Counted from the first letter of the stretch, positions 45,861 to 57,605 are shown. The stretch: 64,000 nt of DNA from Galerina marginata (GCA_023014335.1 JAECYW010000003.1:2294001-2358000); one strand, 5' to 3'. Translations and numbers: made by a program. The notes: generated from the sequence alone by a model not told the origin.

Positions 45861-47070
45861 AGTACTTTCTATTCCCCCACCTATTCCGAGAGGAATGGCC
45901 AAATTCCACTGGAATCCTGTGGAATGGCTGTGGAATCCACTGGAATGAGTGTGGATTCCTGTGGAATGCCAAAGCCAACTTCAGTGGAATTCTATTTTGC
46001 CATTCCACCAAGTGGAATCCAGTGGAATCCAGTGGTGGAATCCAGTGGTGGAATGACTTAAGACATCTGACTTGTACTTGAACAAGTCCAGGAATAAAAT
46101 AACATGCATAAGCATGAATTGAACCCAAGACCTGTCCATAGCAATAGCCACAGACACTTTAACCACTTCACCATTGGTCCTTTGAAAAATCCAAAACTAA
46201 TTACTATATATACCCTATGGCCTATTAAATATATATATTTTACATGATCTGTAGATGGGAAATTCAGGGTCAATAGGGTATCATCGGATTCAGAATTTTC
46301 AGGAGATTCCAAATATAAATATGCCATAATTTTTGTAGGGTTTTATTGCTATATTTAGGCAGATTTACATACCGTGGGAACTTTTTGCCAAAAATAGTAA
46401 CCATGCAGCCTGATCTAAAAATCATATATCAGTTGAAATCATGTGACTAGCTGCTTCCGATGACGAGAAAAACCCAAAAAAGACGAAAAAACACGAGTCT
46501 TTGAAATTTTTTTTCCAAATATAAATTACCTCTTTAGGAAGGTATCCAAATAACAGTTTTTGATGTGTTACAATGTTTGGTTTTGTTTATAAAGTGTATA
46601 AATAGCCTATATCCTTGTTTTATTTGTATTTCTTTTTTCTAAAAAACAACAAGAGGAATGGCTGTATATTAGGTAATACTTAAGTAAATTGAATATTTTT
46701 ACTGTGAGAATTTCTTTAAGACTCAGACCTATTAGTATTGTACACAAATAGTTCCAAATATATTAGATAAGCACTGAAAATTAAATATTTACGTGTTATT
46801 TGGCTGGTGGATTCCACTCCTCTCCATTCCAGTGGCCTGTTCCTCTCCAAAAGAGGAATTTGGTCTCATTCCACAGGAATAAGGTGCCACAGGAATGACA
46901 ATTTGGCAAGGCTCTCTGCCATAGTAGCATTCCTCAGCATTCCACAGGAATGAGTGGATTCCACTGGATTCCACCAGGAACGCGGGGGGGAGTGATAAGT
47001 GCTCCTGAGAGTGCGTGAGTGGGTAGCATGGGGCAGTCGTTGACTCTCGATTCAGTCATTGTGAATTCTA
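45473..47070 (-). pseudogene. Small coiled-coil protein gene split by TIR element T3
   Basis: Minus strand. Exon 1 starts ATG near 47067 (MTESRVNDCPMLPTHAL) and is cut by T3 at 47004-45860. After T3 the duplicated ACTCTCAG is followed by GCA and an intron (GTAAGT...AACCCCAG), then IDIIISGGHFRNLII and VIVTGGTFFATYSS, a second intron (GTAAGAACACC...AAAAAAAG), then EPQVRNETMLQKLAG and KMRQELVALNERIAVLDRKI, a heptad-like coiled coil, and TAA. Removal of T3 plus one 8-bp copy gives about 105 residues in frame. The GGTFF-plus-coiled-coil layout is seen in many small Agaricomycete proteins; function unknown. Confidence 0.55.
45860..47004 (-). mobile_element. TIR element T3 (1145 bp), inverted near-copy of T2, duplication CTGAGAGT
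   Basis: CTGAGAGT at 45852-45859 and 47005-47012. Sequence is nearly identical to T2 in opposite orientation, including the tRNA-like segment (46112-46177, minus). The different target duplications show two independent insertions. Confidence 0.9.
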
Positions 47071-47970
47071 AAAACCCAGATCTATGAGTATGGCATGTAA
47101 TGGAGAAAGACAGCCGACAACTCACTGTTGATGTGAGCAGTTCTTGAGTATGAGGTGTCGTTAGATGGCGTAGAAGAGGAGCCAGACGATCGACAACAAC
47201 AACAACAACAACGATTGGGCCGAATACCAAATATTGGTGTACAAATATGGTCATCCAATAAGCGCTTACTGACCAAATTAGTGAAACTCGTCCAGCTCCA
47301 CAACCCACTACACCGCGGCAAGGGCAAGTACATCCAAGATGTGCAGGTTCTTTGTAAGCCGCCGTATCATGTTCAACGGCGCTGAGAATCGAGACTGAGT
47401 CAGTAACGACTCAAAAGACGACGACGAGGACGACTCACAAACACCATACAATACTACTTACCGCCACAACCCCACGTCCACCCACGGCTGCCAGCTGCTG
47501 CCCTCTATTTCGTGCGCAACATGTCTCTGAGGAAAGGCTAGGTGAGCCGCCGGAGTAATGTCGACTCCGGAACCCAAAGGCGCAGCAGAGAACTGACCAA
47601 GAGCTCGTCCCCGTTGACATCTCTGTTGACCGATCCAACACCCAACCAGCCACCCACTCCTCCTGCACATTAGGCCCAAGTAGCTGCATCTCCGCTGCTC
47701 TCATCTTTGCCCTCAACGCCTGAATCAGTCAAGTAATCTTTAAGACATCATATTTGAGCCGCAGAAACTTACCGAACCCCGTCGTCATTCCTATACCCCC
47801 TCCGTATCCTCGGTGCCGCTCTTTCTCGAAGACAAGGGAAGACGGCTTAGCAGCCAAACTGACAAATAAAACTCATCAACCACCTGTCTGTTAATCTGTC
47901 AACTGTCACTGCTATAATCTATTCCCTCCCTGTCCGCACCTCCACTTCCTTCTCCTCCTGCCTTTGCTCT
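47071..47970 (-). other. Spliced-looking region upstream of the coiled-coil gene
   Basis: Minus-strand intron-like segments: about 47765-47720 (GTAAGTTTCTG...GACTGATTCAG), 47463-47395 (GTAAGTAGT...TACTGACTCAG) and about 47117-47072 (GTGAGTTGTC...CATAG). No frame crosses them convincingly, so this could be a 5' leader or another broken gene. (CAA)n microsatellite at about 47194-47213. Confidence 0.35.
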
Positions 47971-48348
47971 TTACAAGTTCTTACGTAGTAAAAGAACTTG
48001 TTTTCCGGCCTGCATAGCAGGCAGAAATGGTTCCTAACGCAATCGTTTGAAATTCTCCCACTCATACTGTGACCCTGCATGGTTTCTGTATGTCAGCCAT
48101 TACTGGGCCAATTTTTATGATCTTGGTATCAAAAAATTCGTAAAAATCAGGGCCTTAGGCTTGTTAGAACCGCCTCATTTTTCTGCTTTTTTTGAGTATA
48201 AGATCATCCCAATTGCTTCAGATTTGAGTGGACTACATATTATTTACTTATTTAACATGTATTTATGTAATAACATTTCTCAAAGTACTGCCTCATCCCC
48301 AAAGTAAGAACTTGTTTTTGCCATGCGCAGCAATGGCCTCTGACCAAG
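47971..48348 (+). mobile_element. H6: short Helitron (378 bp)
   Basis: TTACAAG start, CTCTGACCAAG end, followed by a (CCT)n run at 48350-48376. Confidence 0.9.
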
Positions 48349-48786
48349 TCCTCCTCCTCCTCCTCCTCCTCCTCCTCTCGTTCACACTTGACAACTGGAC
48401 CAGACTGACTGGTGCATGGACAACCGTCTCGACAATTTCCTCCGTTCCTGCCAATTCGGTGTCGTTGCGGTATCCTTTGCGATAGGCTTCTGGGTCTGGG
48501 GACCGATGCAGAAATCTCACCACTACCCATCTGGGAGCCTACAAAGCGCCTTGGCCTCCATCTCTGTGTCCCTTCCAATCCACGCCCCCACTCCCTCCTC
48601 TGATTCTCGTCCGCCTTTGACGAAAAGACCAGCTGGTACACGGGCAGCTGCCTCGACTATTCCTGTCGTCCGTTTGTTGGTTAAGCTCAGCTCAGCAGCG
48701 GGAATTTGTGTTGAAGGGAGGAGGTTTATGAGGATCGCGAGATCGCAGGAAGGGTGCGCCGCAGATGGTACGTCGGTGTGGCTAGG
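48349..48786 (-). other. Fragment between H6 and H7, possible coding remnant
   Basis: A minus-strand frame reads RSPDPEAYRKGYRNDTELAG and EEIVETVVHAPVSLV before an Arg run from the (GGA)n repeat. It might be an exon of a host gene cut by both Helitrons. Not recognised. Confidence 0.25.
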
Positions 48787-49151
48787 TTACAAGTTCTTAC
48801 GTAGTAAAAGAACTTGTTTTCCGGCCTGCATAGCAGGCAGAAAACATTCCTAACGCAATGGTTGGAAATTCTCCCACTCATACAGTGACCCTGCATGGTT
48901 TCTGTATCTCAGCCATTACTCAGCCAATTTTGATGATTTTGGTATCAAAAAATTTGTAAAAATCAGGGCCAGATTTTAGGCTTGTTAGATCCGCCTCATT
49001 TTTCTGCTTTTTTTGAGTATAAGATCATCCCAATAGCTTCAGAACTGAGCGGACTATGCATTATTTACTTATTTAACCTTTATTTATAGTCGGACTTATC
49101 TTAAAAGTAAGAACTTGTTTTTGCCATGCGCAGCAATGGCCTCTGACCAAG
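48787..49151 (+). mobile_element. H7: short Helitron (365 bp)
   Basis: TTACAAG start and CTCTGACCAAG end with the usual conserved interior. Confidence 0.92.
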
Positions 49152-50492
49152 TCTGTGGAGCGAGGGAAGGTGTCAGGACTATGCCACCTGAGGAGCAGGT
49201 GAGAGCGTACCGAAGTTTGTCTAGGCCGCGTACGCTGGGGTCTATTGCTCCCTTCCCTGTTTTCCCTCGAGTTTGTCGTGCTGTCTGCCGACTTGAAACC
49301 CTGACGAACAAGTGTCAGTTGCTCCAACCGTGGCACGTTCGATATCGCGGGCTTACCTGGCTCCTCGTCGCGGGTTTGCAAATACCCCAAGTGTGCTGGG
49401 CAGGCGTTTGTCCGCTATTGTCTCTCTTGATGTCCCGTTTGTCAGTTGAATGTCGACGAATGGTATGTGACGGATGGTGAAGGACAATTGGGAGAGGGAG
49501 GAGGAGGCTCATGAGGACGATCATAGGCACGTCCAGGTACTAGCAACTTTGCACGAAGGTGCTCATTTGTGAACAACCTCCTCTGTGACTACCTTGCCAA
49601 GCTGCAGTCCGTGGCGTATCACGAGTAGCCACCCCACCCCGCCCCACCCTCGCACTTTTGCTGCCTTCGTCTATTTGTTTGGTCCTCCCCCCCGATATTG
49701 GCCTCGTCAAACGCGGCCTATAACCCAAACCTACAACAGCGCGGCTTATAGCACCTGCTAAATCTCAAGCTGAAGTTGAGGTCCACATTGAAACATTGAA
49801 AAGCGTGGACTGGACAAACATCTCATGAACACGGATCCACGCCAACTGGTAGTTGTCACCCTGCCCTGCACCCTCCCCCTGCCCCTGCGGTTTCCTGAAT
49901 TCCTGCTCTCTACTTTTCTCCTCTCCCCGCATCCCCGCTGCTCCACTGCCGCCTGCCAACCCCCCCCCTTTCTTTAAACACTGGCCTCTTTCTCCACGTC
50001 GACATCAATATGATAATGATAATCCACTTTACTTATACTACACAATTCGAGGGACACAAGCATGGAAGCTCGATGTGGAAGCAGCAGGTGGATTCTCAAG
50101 ATCCAAGCCTCAAATTTCAAACCCAAGCTCGACCTCAAGTCACACTGGTACACGCGCGAACTTGAACCTGACTGTATCGGAATGCTGCCCTCCTTCTGAC
50201 TATGCCCCCGTCCTCCTTCATCCCTCTTTTACTCGTATACCAATCAACCTCTCTTTCTTGTTCCTTCCTCACGTCACGTCCTCCTCTCCTTTCAATCCTC
50301 CCTTCAATGTTTCATAAACAAACTCAACTTTAACCCTGTGCCACGTAGCCGCATATACACGTACAACGAACGATACAAGAAATGCAAGACCGCAGGACGA
50401 AGCCCAAGGCTTAGCCACACATTTTGCTCACCCATTCGCGCAGTCGACCAAAAGCAGGGCAGGAGCAGGAGGAGAGCCAGACGCGGAAAGTA
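49152..50492. other. Gene-poor stretch between H7 and H8
   Basis: One good minus-strand intron (49356-49301, GTAAGCCCG...TTCGTCAG) suggests a broken transcription unit. 49860-49960 is C-rich (CCTGCCCCTGCACCCTCC-like). No convincing protein seen. Confidence 0.3.
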
Positions 50493-50840
50493 CTTGGTCA
50501 GAGGCCATTGCTGCGCATGGCAAAAACAAGTTCTTACTTTGTGGGTGCGTGTTACAATATAAATATATGTTAAATAAGTAAATAATGCATAGTCCGCTCA
50601 AATCTGAACTGATTGGGATGATCTTATACTCAAAAAAAGCAGAAAAATGAGGCGGATCTAACAAGCCTAAAACGGCCTGGTCACATAACCAGGAAGGCCC
50701 TGATTTTTACGAATTTTTTGATACCAAGATCATAAAAATTGGCCCAGTAATGGCTGACATACAGAAACCATGCAGGGTCACTGTATGAGTGGGAGAATTT
50801 CAAATGATTGCATTAGGAACCATTGCTGCCTGCTATGCAG
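50493..50840 (-). mobile_element. H8: short Helitron, 5' tip lost
   Basis: CTTGGTCAGAG 3' end at 50493; homology stops inside the CCTGCTATGCAG hairpin near 50840, where Plavaka-like coding sequence begins. Confidence 0.8.
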
Positions 50841-51515
50841 CTTGTTGAAGAAGTTTTTGGGGTAGGTTTCGGTGACTGATATAGATATTCCAGTGTTTAT
50901 TCCAGCTCTTGCTACGGTTTCCAGATATGTCACTTGGTCAGAGGCCATTGCTGTACATGGCAAAAACAAGTTCTTACTTTTAAGGTAAGTCCGACTATAA
51001 ATAAAGGTTAAATAAGTAAATAATGCATAGTCCGCTCAGTTCTGAAGCTATTGGGAAGATCTTATACTCAAAAAAAGCAGAAAGATGAGGCGGTTCTAAC
51101 AAGCCTAAAATCTGGCCCTGATTTTTACGAATTTTTTGATACCAAAATCATCAAAATTGGCTGAGTAATGGCTGAGATACAGAAACCATGCAGGGTCACT
51201 GTATGAGTGGGAGAATTTCAAACCATTGCGTTAGGAATGTTTTCTGCCTGCTATGCAGGCCGGAAAACAAGTTCTTTTACTACGTAAGAACTTGTAATCA
51301 CCGAAAACATCTATCCAGCTGGTATATAGAGGATCGCCTTCTGCTAATGCGCGGTCTGGGTTAGGCATACGTGCCAGATATCCAGATTCTATGGCTTGAC
51401 CTGTTCTTCATGAGCAACTTTAATATGCAAAATAAATGTGACTTATTGTTCCAGGTCGGAAGCAACCTCATGTCTTTCAAGTCTAGAAAATTATTCTGCA
51501 AATCGGATGCCTTTA
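50841..51515 (-). pseudogene. Plavaka-like (CACTA-related) transposon protein fragment, split by H9
   Basis: Minus strand: RMPNPDRALAEGDPLYTSW and IDVFGD up to 51298, then H9, then [18 protein letters not shown] and [12 protein letters not shown] down to about 50845. The DDxSGNRSKxxNKHxNxY...NLPxxLLQQ signature is that of Plavaka-type transposon proteins of basidiomycetes. Removing H9 restores GGTGA|TGACATATC in frame. Upstream (51515-51400) LDLKDMRLLPTW may be an earlier exon. Truncated on both sides. Confidence 0.65.
50933..51297 (-). mobile_element. H9: short Helitron (365 bp)
   Basis: 3' end at 50933, 5' tip GAACTTGTAA at 51297. Exact insertion within a codon of the Plavaka-like frame. 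Confidence 0.92.
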
Positions 51516-51996
51516 CAAGAATTGTTTCACGATTTTTTTTTTTTTTTTTTTTATTTATATCAACAATTTATATACCGGTGCGCAAAAGGAGTCTGGTCGC
51601 CTAACTAATACAAATCCCTGGTCGAAAGCACGCAGTAAACTACTAATCCCCGACCCGAACCCAAGCCCATCCGCTTCTTCCAAATCCTTCCAACAGCGTC
51701 CTTCGTGCGCCAGGTCTTTGCTAGGGGGGACGGACCACCTAACCGCCCAGTCCCGCGAGGGAGGGACGGCCCCCATTGCTATGCCAATACCACGTAAGGA
51801 CCGAAGCCCGAACATCTCCTGGCAGCCACAGTTGCTGCACTCTCTCCACCTTCCAAACCCGACGCCCACCTCAAGACCCAGACCCAACCCGAAAACCCTC
51901 GCCCACCCGCTCCTTGACGACCAGAAAACCCATACCAGCAAAAGGAATAAGCAGATGCGGGGATAAGGCCCCCAACCAAATGATCGCAAAAGCAGA

Positions 51997-52575
51997 TCAT
52001 CCGCGCAAGCCAAAAGTGCGGCTACCATTCGAGATATGGGCCGCAGGGTAACTACCGGTCGTAGCAAATGCAACCGGGTACAAAGCACAACGAATGCGCG
52101 GAACTGCACCACCCCGTCCTTGGCCTGTCAACCTCGTCCGAGAGAGGGATTGGACCTCCCCCAACTGACGCAACCCAAGAGAAGGTATCAAGGCCTCTCT
52201 GAGCGATGAGCCCGCGCGGAACGCCTTACCCAATGCCTTGCGGTGCTGCCTGGCAGCTTGGCAGGCAAAGGAGAAAGCTGCCAGGTTCTCCAACAAAAAC
52301 ATCAACAAACCATGCAAACGGTCGGTCGGGGATTGTCTGTCGTACCGAGGGCAGTACTTCAGGATGTGTGAGCGGGTCTCGCGAGGAGCGCCGCAGCGGG
52401 GGCAGCCATGAGGCTCTTGGATGTTAAACCGGTTGTAATACGAACCGATTGGCGCATGATTCAGTATACACCTGCACAAAAGCGCGAAGGAAGCGGCATC
52501 GCCTCCGGATTCATGAATATAAGGCCCACCCTTGCGAGTAGCCGGACGAATGGGTCGCGGCTTCTTACCCAGCGT
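51997..52575 (-). pseudogene. LINE e zinc-binding C-terminus
   Basis: CRCILNHAPIGSYYNRF, CPRCGAPRETRSH, HILKYCPRYDRQ. A small duplication/indel near 52250 (ARQHRKALG) changes the end of the frame relative to LINE c. Confidence 0.75.
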
Positions 52576-52942
52576 TTACAAGTTCTTACGTAGTAAAAGA
52601 ACTTGTTTTCCGGCCTGCATAGCAGGCAGAAAACATTCCTAACGCAATGGTTCGAAATTCTCCCACTCATACTGTGACCCTGCATGGTTTCTGTATCTCA
52701 GCCATTACTGGGCCAATTTTGATGATCTTGGTATCAAAAAATTCGTAAAAATCAGGGCCAGATTTTAGGCTTGTTAGAACCGCCTCATTTTTCTGCTTTT
52801 TTTGAATATAAGATCATCCCAATTGGTTCAGATTTGAGTGGACTATGCATTATTTACTTATTTAACATATATTTATGTCGTAACACGCACCCACAAAGTA
52901 AGAACTTGTTTTTGCCATGTGCAGCAATGGCCTCTGACCAAG
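52576..52942 (+). mobile_element. H10: short Helitron (367 bp)
   Basis: Start TTACAAG 52576, end 52942. Flanks CCCAGCGT|TGAAAGCTGG equal the intact LINE sequence (rc of 26947-26964), with no duplication. Confidence 0.93.
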
Positions 52943-55702
52943 TGAAAGCTGGAGGAAGTCGCGACCCAGATGCTGTGGACAGTCAGCTGCAGCCTTGGCC
53001 CAGCGTGCCGCCACACGAGAATTGCCTTCTGCACGAAGGCGATCAAAAGTGACCCGCGAACCGAAGTCCACGGGGAAGTGAGCAGCTCCCCGAGCGTGCT
53101 GGTGAGCCATATGATGTACGCCCCACTCGAGATTAGTGGGGACGTAGTGGAAAGAAATCCAGTGTTTAGGATCAGCCTCAAGCCAGGTTTCGAGGAGTTT
53201 GCATGTGCTCAGTGAGTGAGACTGCGACGAATGCAAGGAGGTATCCAGGGCTTGTTTTGCCATAGCAATCGAGTCCGTGAATATAGCAACATGCCTGCAC
53301 TGCCACCTGGTGGCGGCCTTGATGGCACGACAAATGGCCGACATTTCCGTGTCGGGCGCGGTGGTACAACCCACAAACCATCTGAAGCGATCAACTTCAA
53401 CGCCTTGTGAAAAAATGACCCCAGCCGCGATGGACTGAGTGGCCCTATTAGGATTGACGTCCATGTAAATGCTAGCGTCGGTCCCAATGCAAACACCTCC
53501 TTCATCCCACATAAACATGTCAAAGATAAAGTCGAGGTAGTAATTGAAATCTCTGTCCTTGTTGAGCGGGGCCAGAGACTCCTCAAATGTGACCTGCAAC
53601 CAATAACGATCGCGGAAACGATGGCCTGGCCGGGCATGCAAAGCCATTGGCTCCAAACGCTCGGTCAGGATGGGGAGTTTCTTGACGATCTCCGAAATGG
53701 GACCCTTTGTGTTCAGCTTTTGACAGCGGGACATCGAATGGTAGGAGAGGGGGTGAGGCGTAGCCTTGCCCAACATGTGCCTGGCCAATAAAGACCGAAC
53801 GAGATGAGTCTCTGAGAGGGTACCAACACACAAGATTGCGCGGTAGTTGAGCCTCTCAAGGAGAAGATGAAAGGGGAAGAGGCCTGCGAGGGCCTCGACG
53901 CCGGGACCGGGGGACGTAGAGAACGCACCTGTAATCCAGAGGGCAGCCTTACGCTGCATCTGACCTAAAAGCTTCAAAGCGCCCTTGCATCGGGCGCCCT
54001 CAAAGAACCATAAACAATACCCATAGGTTGCTATGGGCACCATGCAAGATCGGTAAAGGAGCCTCTTCTCAGTAGGCTCCAGACCGCAAGTGGACAATCC
54101 AAGCATTCTCATGGCTTTCACCGACAAAAAGGCCTTGGTTGAGTAGAATCGCACATGCTCATGGAAAGTGAGCTTGAGGTCAAAAAAGAAACCCAAGTAC
54201 CGCCAAAACAGCTTGGGCTTCAAGGGAGTGGCTCCAGTGAACGGCGCGTAGCCCAGATCAATTGAAGGATTGTAATCCGAGTGCGACCTGTCAAAGTGAT
54301 AAATCTCCAACTTGTTGTGCTCGAGGACAAGAGCAAACTGAGTAAACAATTTGAAAATAACCTTGTAAGCTTTTTTGAGGAGCAAACAATTTATGTCAAG
54401 CAACTTCGACTGCACAATGAGTGTACCATTGTCAACGTAGGAAAGGAGCCAGCATTTATCACGATGCTGCTTGAAGAGGCGCATAATAGGCGCCAATGTA
54501 AGGGCCGACAGAACGGGTGATAGAGCAGAACCCTGCCCTACCCCCACGTCTGCAGACCGATGCGGAGAGACGAAGGCATTCCACGCATACTTTGTGAAAT
54601 GGCCAACCAAGTAAGAAGCAAAGAAATTCACCACATTTGGTGGAAATCCCTGCTTGGCAAGCACCGCCAATAAAACATCATGGTTTATCGACGGAAAAAA
54701 TTGGGCCAGATCGAACGCAAGAACGCTTGTTTTAAGTCCCTTAGCCCACCCAGCGTGCACAATGTGCATTAGGTAGAGGCCAGCATCCTCAGTGGAGCGC
54801 TGCCGAACACCCCCAACCTGATTTGGATGAAAAACATCAAATCTGACAGCGTCAAACTGAATGCGATTTGAGATCATCTTCTTGATAAGCTTCCCCAAAG
54901 TATTCAGGAGCACAATCAGCCTGAAAGACTTTGGGGTGGAGTAGGAAGGCTTGCCGGGTTTCGGAATGATAACCGACAGCGAATCCTTAAAGGTGGAAGG
55001 CCAATGCGAATGCTCAAGGCATCCGTTGGCAATCCGGAGGAAGAGGTCGGCCGAGCCGCCCTCCGATTTGACAAACCACTTCAGGTGTGCCCAACCAATA
55101 TGGTTGGGGCCCGGAGCAGATCTGCTCAAACACGCGGAAAGAGCTTCTGTGAGTTCGAACATGGAAAAAGGAACCCAATCCCTAACCGGCATGGCGGGGA
55201 TTTGGTCCAGAGGAGAGAGGTTATACTCTCGGCCAGAGGCCGAGTTATACATACCATGAAGGGCGTCCCAGAGGGAGTCAAGGGAAATGCACAGGGCTCC
55301 CTGGTAAGAGAGAGCCTTGCAGGCGGGTAACACATGCTTCTGGGTCCAATTCATCAGATCCCAGGGGTGTTTGTTGGAGTATGCAATATCAACGATGCGC
55401 TCTTTGAAGAACTTGCGTTTAACCTCTTTGCAGAGTTTGCGGAAAGACTTCCAATCATGCCTCAAAAGAGAAGCACAATAAGCAGCCAGGGATTCGGCAC
55501 ACTCGGGAGTCCACCAAGAGGAGGACCGGGAGGTGACAGATTTCGGCTTCGAGAAGCGATTGAAAGCTTCTGCGAAGATCTCAGCAACGGTGTTAGCCAC
55601 GGCCTTGACGAGTTCCGGGGAAGTGAGATCTGTGATCGGGAGACCCCAGATCTGCGCAAGAATGCCGGTCAGGTATTGATGCTGATCGATGAGCGGTACC
55701 AA
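52943..55702 (-). pseudogene. LINE e reverse transcriptase and RNase H
   Basis: An open frame of about 920 codons. RT motifs: FKDSLSVIIPKPGK, SFRLIVLLNTLGK, VLAFDLAQFFPSINH, GVGQGSALSPVLSAL and SYVDNGT, where the usual catalytic YVDD reads YVDN. RNase H: CIGTDASIYMD, EMSAICRAI, FTDSIAMAK. The upstream endonuclease lies in another frame (join near 55690) and the C-terminal zinc module lies beyond H10 with a frame change. The protein would reverse-transcribe LINE RNA at the nicked target. Confidence 0.85.
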
Positions 55703-56265
55703 TCTTTACCGGCATCTAACCGGGAAGATCTGATGGGGACAAAAGTGCAAATCGGAATGTGGTCCAATTGCATCTTAAGTTCCGGTTCAAGGCATGTTGT
55801 GAGAGACACAGCTTGAGCTGGCGGAACAAACACCAGATCAATGACCGAAGGCCTAAGATCTGGATTGTGCAAAATGAAAGTCGGACCCGGGTTGCTAGGA
55901 ATAGCAAGCTCGAGGCCGAGGGTAGCCGCTGTGTCCAGCAGAGAGATAGCTGTCGTGCCATGAGAGCGGCAGTCAGGATCCCACTCGGAAGAGTGACAGT
56001 TGAAGTCCCCGCCCATGTAGAACATAGGCGGGAGAGAATTGGCTTTTTCAGCAAAAAGCTTAATAGCCGTATGTTCAGCATCTGAGTAAACACCCATAAT
56101 GTTAAAGATTTGCTTTCCTGAGTAAAGGGAAAGCAGGACGATATCGCGACTGTCAATAAGATCACGTCGCAGAGAAGGCCGAAGCAGCCCAAGCCCTTTG
56201 TTGACAAAAGCAATACAACGGGGGGATACTCCTGCAGCCGCAGGCTGGGGGCAAAACATCGGAAT
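55669..56265 (-). pseudogene. LINE e endonuclease, N-terminus cut off by a copia LTR
   Basis: FCPQPAAAGVSPRCIAF, NIMGVYSDAEHTAI, YMGGDFNCHSSEWD, SVIDLVFV. The first catalytic part is absent because LTR sequence begins at 56266. Confidence 0.85.
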
Positions 56266-56495
56266 TGTTAAAGCTGCTTTCCCACTCTCCATAACATTCT
56301 ATTCTTTCTATCTTATCTTATGAGATTAGATTAGATCCTTATCAGAACATACTTCATTTATGTAGTTCTTCATTTGATCTTTATCAGATTCTTATCACTT
56401 CTTTCCCCATTTGGGTATATTGCTCATTTTTATATATAAAGGCTTAGCTAGTTGCCAGAAGTCCCCAGTTACTCACTCCGGACTTCAGGCAAGTA

Positions 56496-56857
56496 TTACA
56501 AGTTCTTACGTAGTAAAAGAACTTGTTTTCCGGCCTGCATAGCAGGCAGAAATGGTTCCTAACAAAACCAATGGAAATTCTCCCACTGCTATAGTGACCC
56601 TGCATAGTTTCTGTATCTCAGCCATTACTGGGCCAATTTTGATGATTTTGGTATCAAAAAATTTGTAAAAATCAGGGCCTTAGGCTTGTTAGATCCGCCT
56701 CATTTTTCTGCTTTTTTTGAGTATAAGATCATCCCAATCGGTTCAGATTTGAGCGGACTATATATTATTTACTCATTTAACATATATTTATGTCGTAACA
56801 TGCACCCACAAAGTAAGAACTTGTTTTTGCCATGCGCAGCAATGGCCTCTGACCAAG
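56496..56857 (+). mobile_element. H11: short Helitron (362 bp) in the copia LTR
   Basis: Start TTACAAG, end CTCTGACCAAG, followed by T; flanks GGCAAGTA and TATAGTC. Confidence 0.9.
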
Positions 56858-57376
56858 TATAGTCATTTCACAATATCATTAGTTACTCACTCCGGACTTC
56901 AGCTCTTCATAGCTCATCTCTCCTTTACACTGAGTTCCTCATATTTGCACTCCGCTGCCTTACGTGTTCCCACGCTTGCCTGCTTTAACAGGTTATGGGC
57001 CCCGCACTATAAGCACTCCAATTAAGTGTTTTGCAAACTCGGTCTATTTGCACTTTTTGCACAAATTGGTCATTTTAGTCTTTTTGCTTTGTAACCCCTA
57101 TCAGGCCCGGCCTTACATTGCCGCTGCTAGTAGGGAGGAACGTGCACGCTATTAGAGCTGCGTTTCACTCGGATCTGCCTACCCGGTTGCCAAGTTACAT
57201 ACAATTTTCCATTTTTGTCTAGTTTACCTAGTTAGCACTTTTCACCTTTCTTGAGTTCACAAAGCACCAAGAGCTCGGAACATTGTATAACTCAGTTTGG
57301 CATGTCCACACACATCCATACACGTCCTCACAAACATCTATCAACACACATCACTTTCCCATCACTCAATCACATC

Positions 57377-57605
57377 ATGACTTCCAACACTCCCAATTTC
57401 ACCAAATTGTCTTCTTCCAACTATAACACCTGGGCTGGCGAAATGCAAGCCTGGCTGCAAGCTCAAGGTGTCTGGCGCATAGTCACTGGTGCCAAGACCA
57501 AACCAACAGTTACCTTGCCAACTGCTACTGATGCTGAGACAACTGCCCTTGATGCTTGGTTGGACAAAGCAGATAAGGCTTCCGGCCAAATCTACTTGAT
57601 ATCTA
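57377..57605 (+). pseudogene. Copia gag N-terminal fragment
   Basis: ATG 57377: MTSNTPNFTKLSSSNYNTW, AGEMQAWLQAQGVWRIVTG, then DKASGQIYLI. Same gag type as at 35600. The frame then enters unrelated sequence. Confidence 0.8.

Larger units (their letters stand above)
51532..56265 (-). mobile_element. LINE e (Tad-like), most complete RT; poly(A) at 51532-51552
   Basis: Read right to left: endonuclease (56265-55669), RT and RNase H (55702-52943), Helitron H10 (52942-52576), zinc-binding end and 3' UTR to the poly(T) run on plus at 51532-51552. The 5' part ends where the copia LTR begins (56266). Confidence 0.9.
56266..57605 (+). mobile_element. Second copia element: 5' LTR, PBS-like site and truncated gag
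   Basis: The LTR (56266-56990, 363 bp without H11) has a perfect 9-bp inverted end, TGTTAAAGC/GCTTTAACA. GGTTATGGGCCCCG follows directly, as in the first copia. Gag homology is lost near 57600. Confidence 0.8.
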
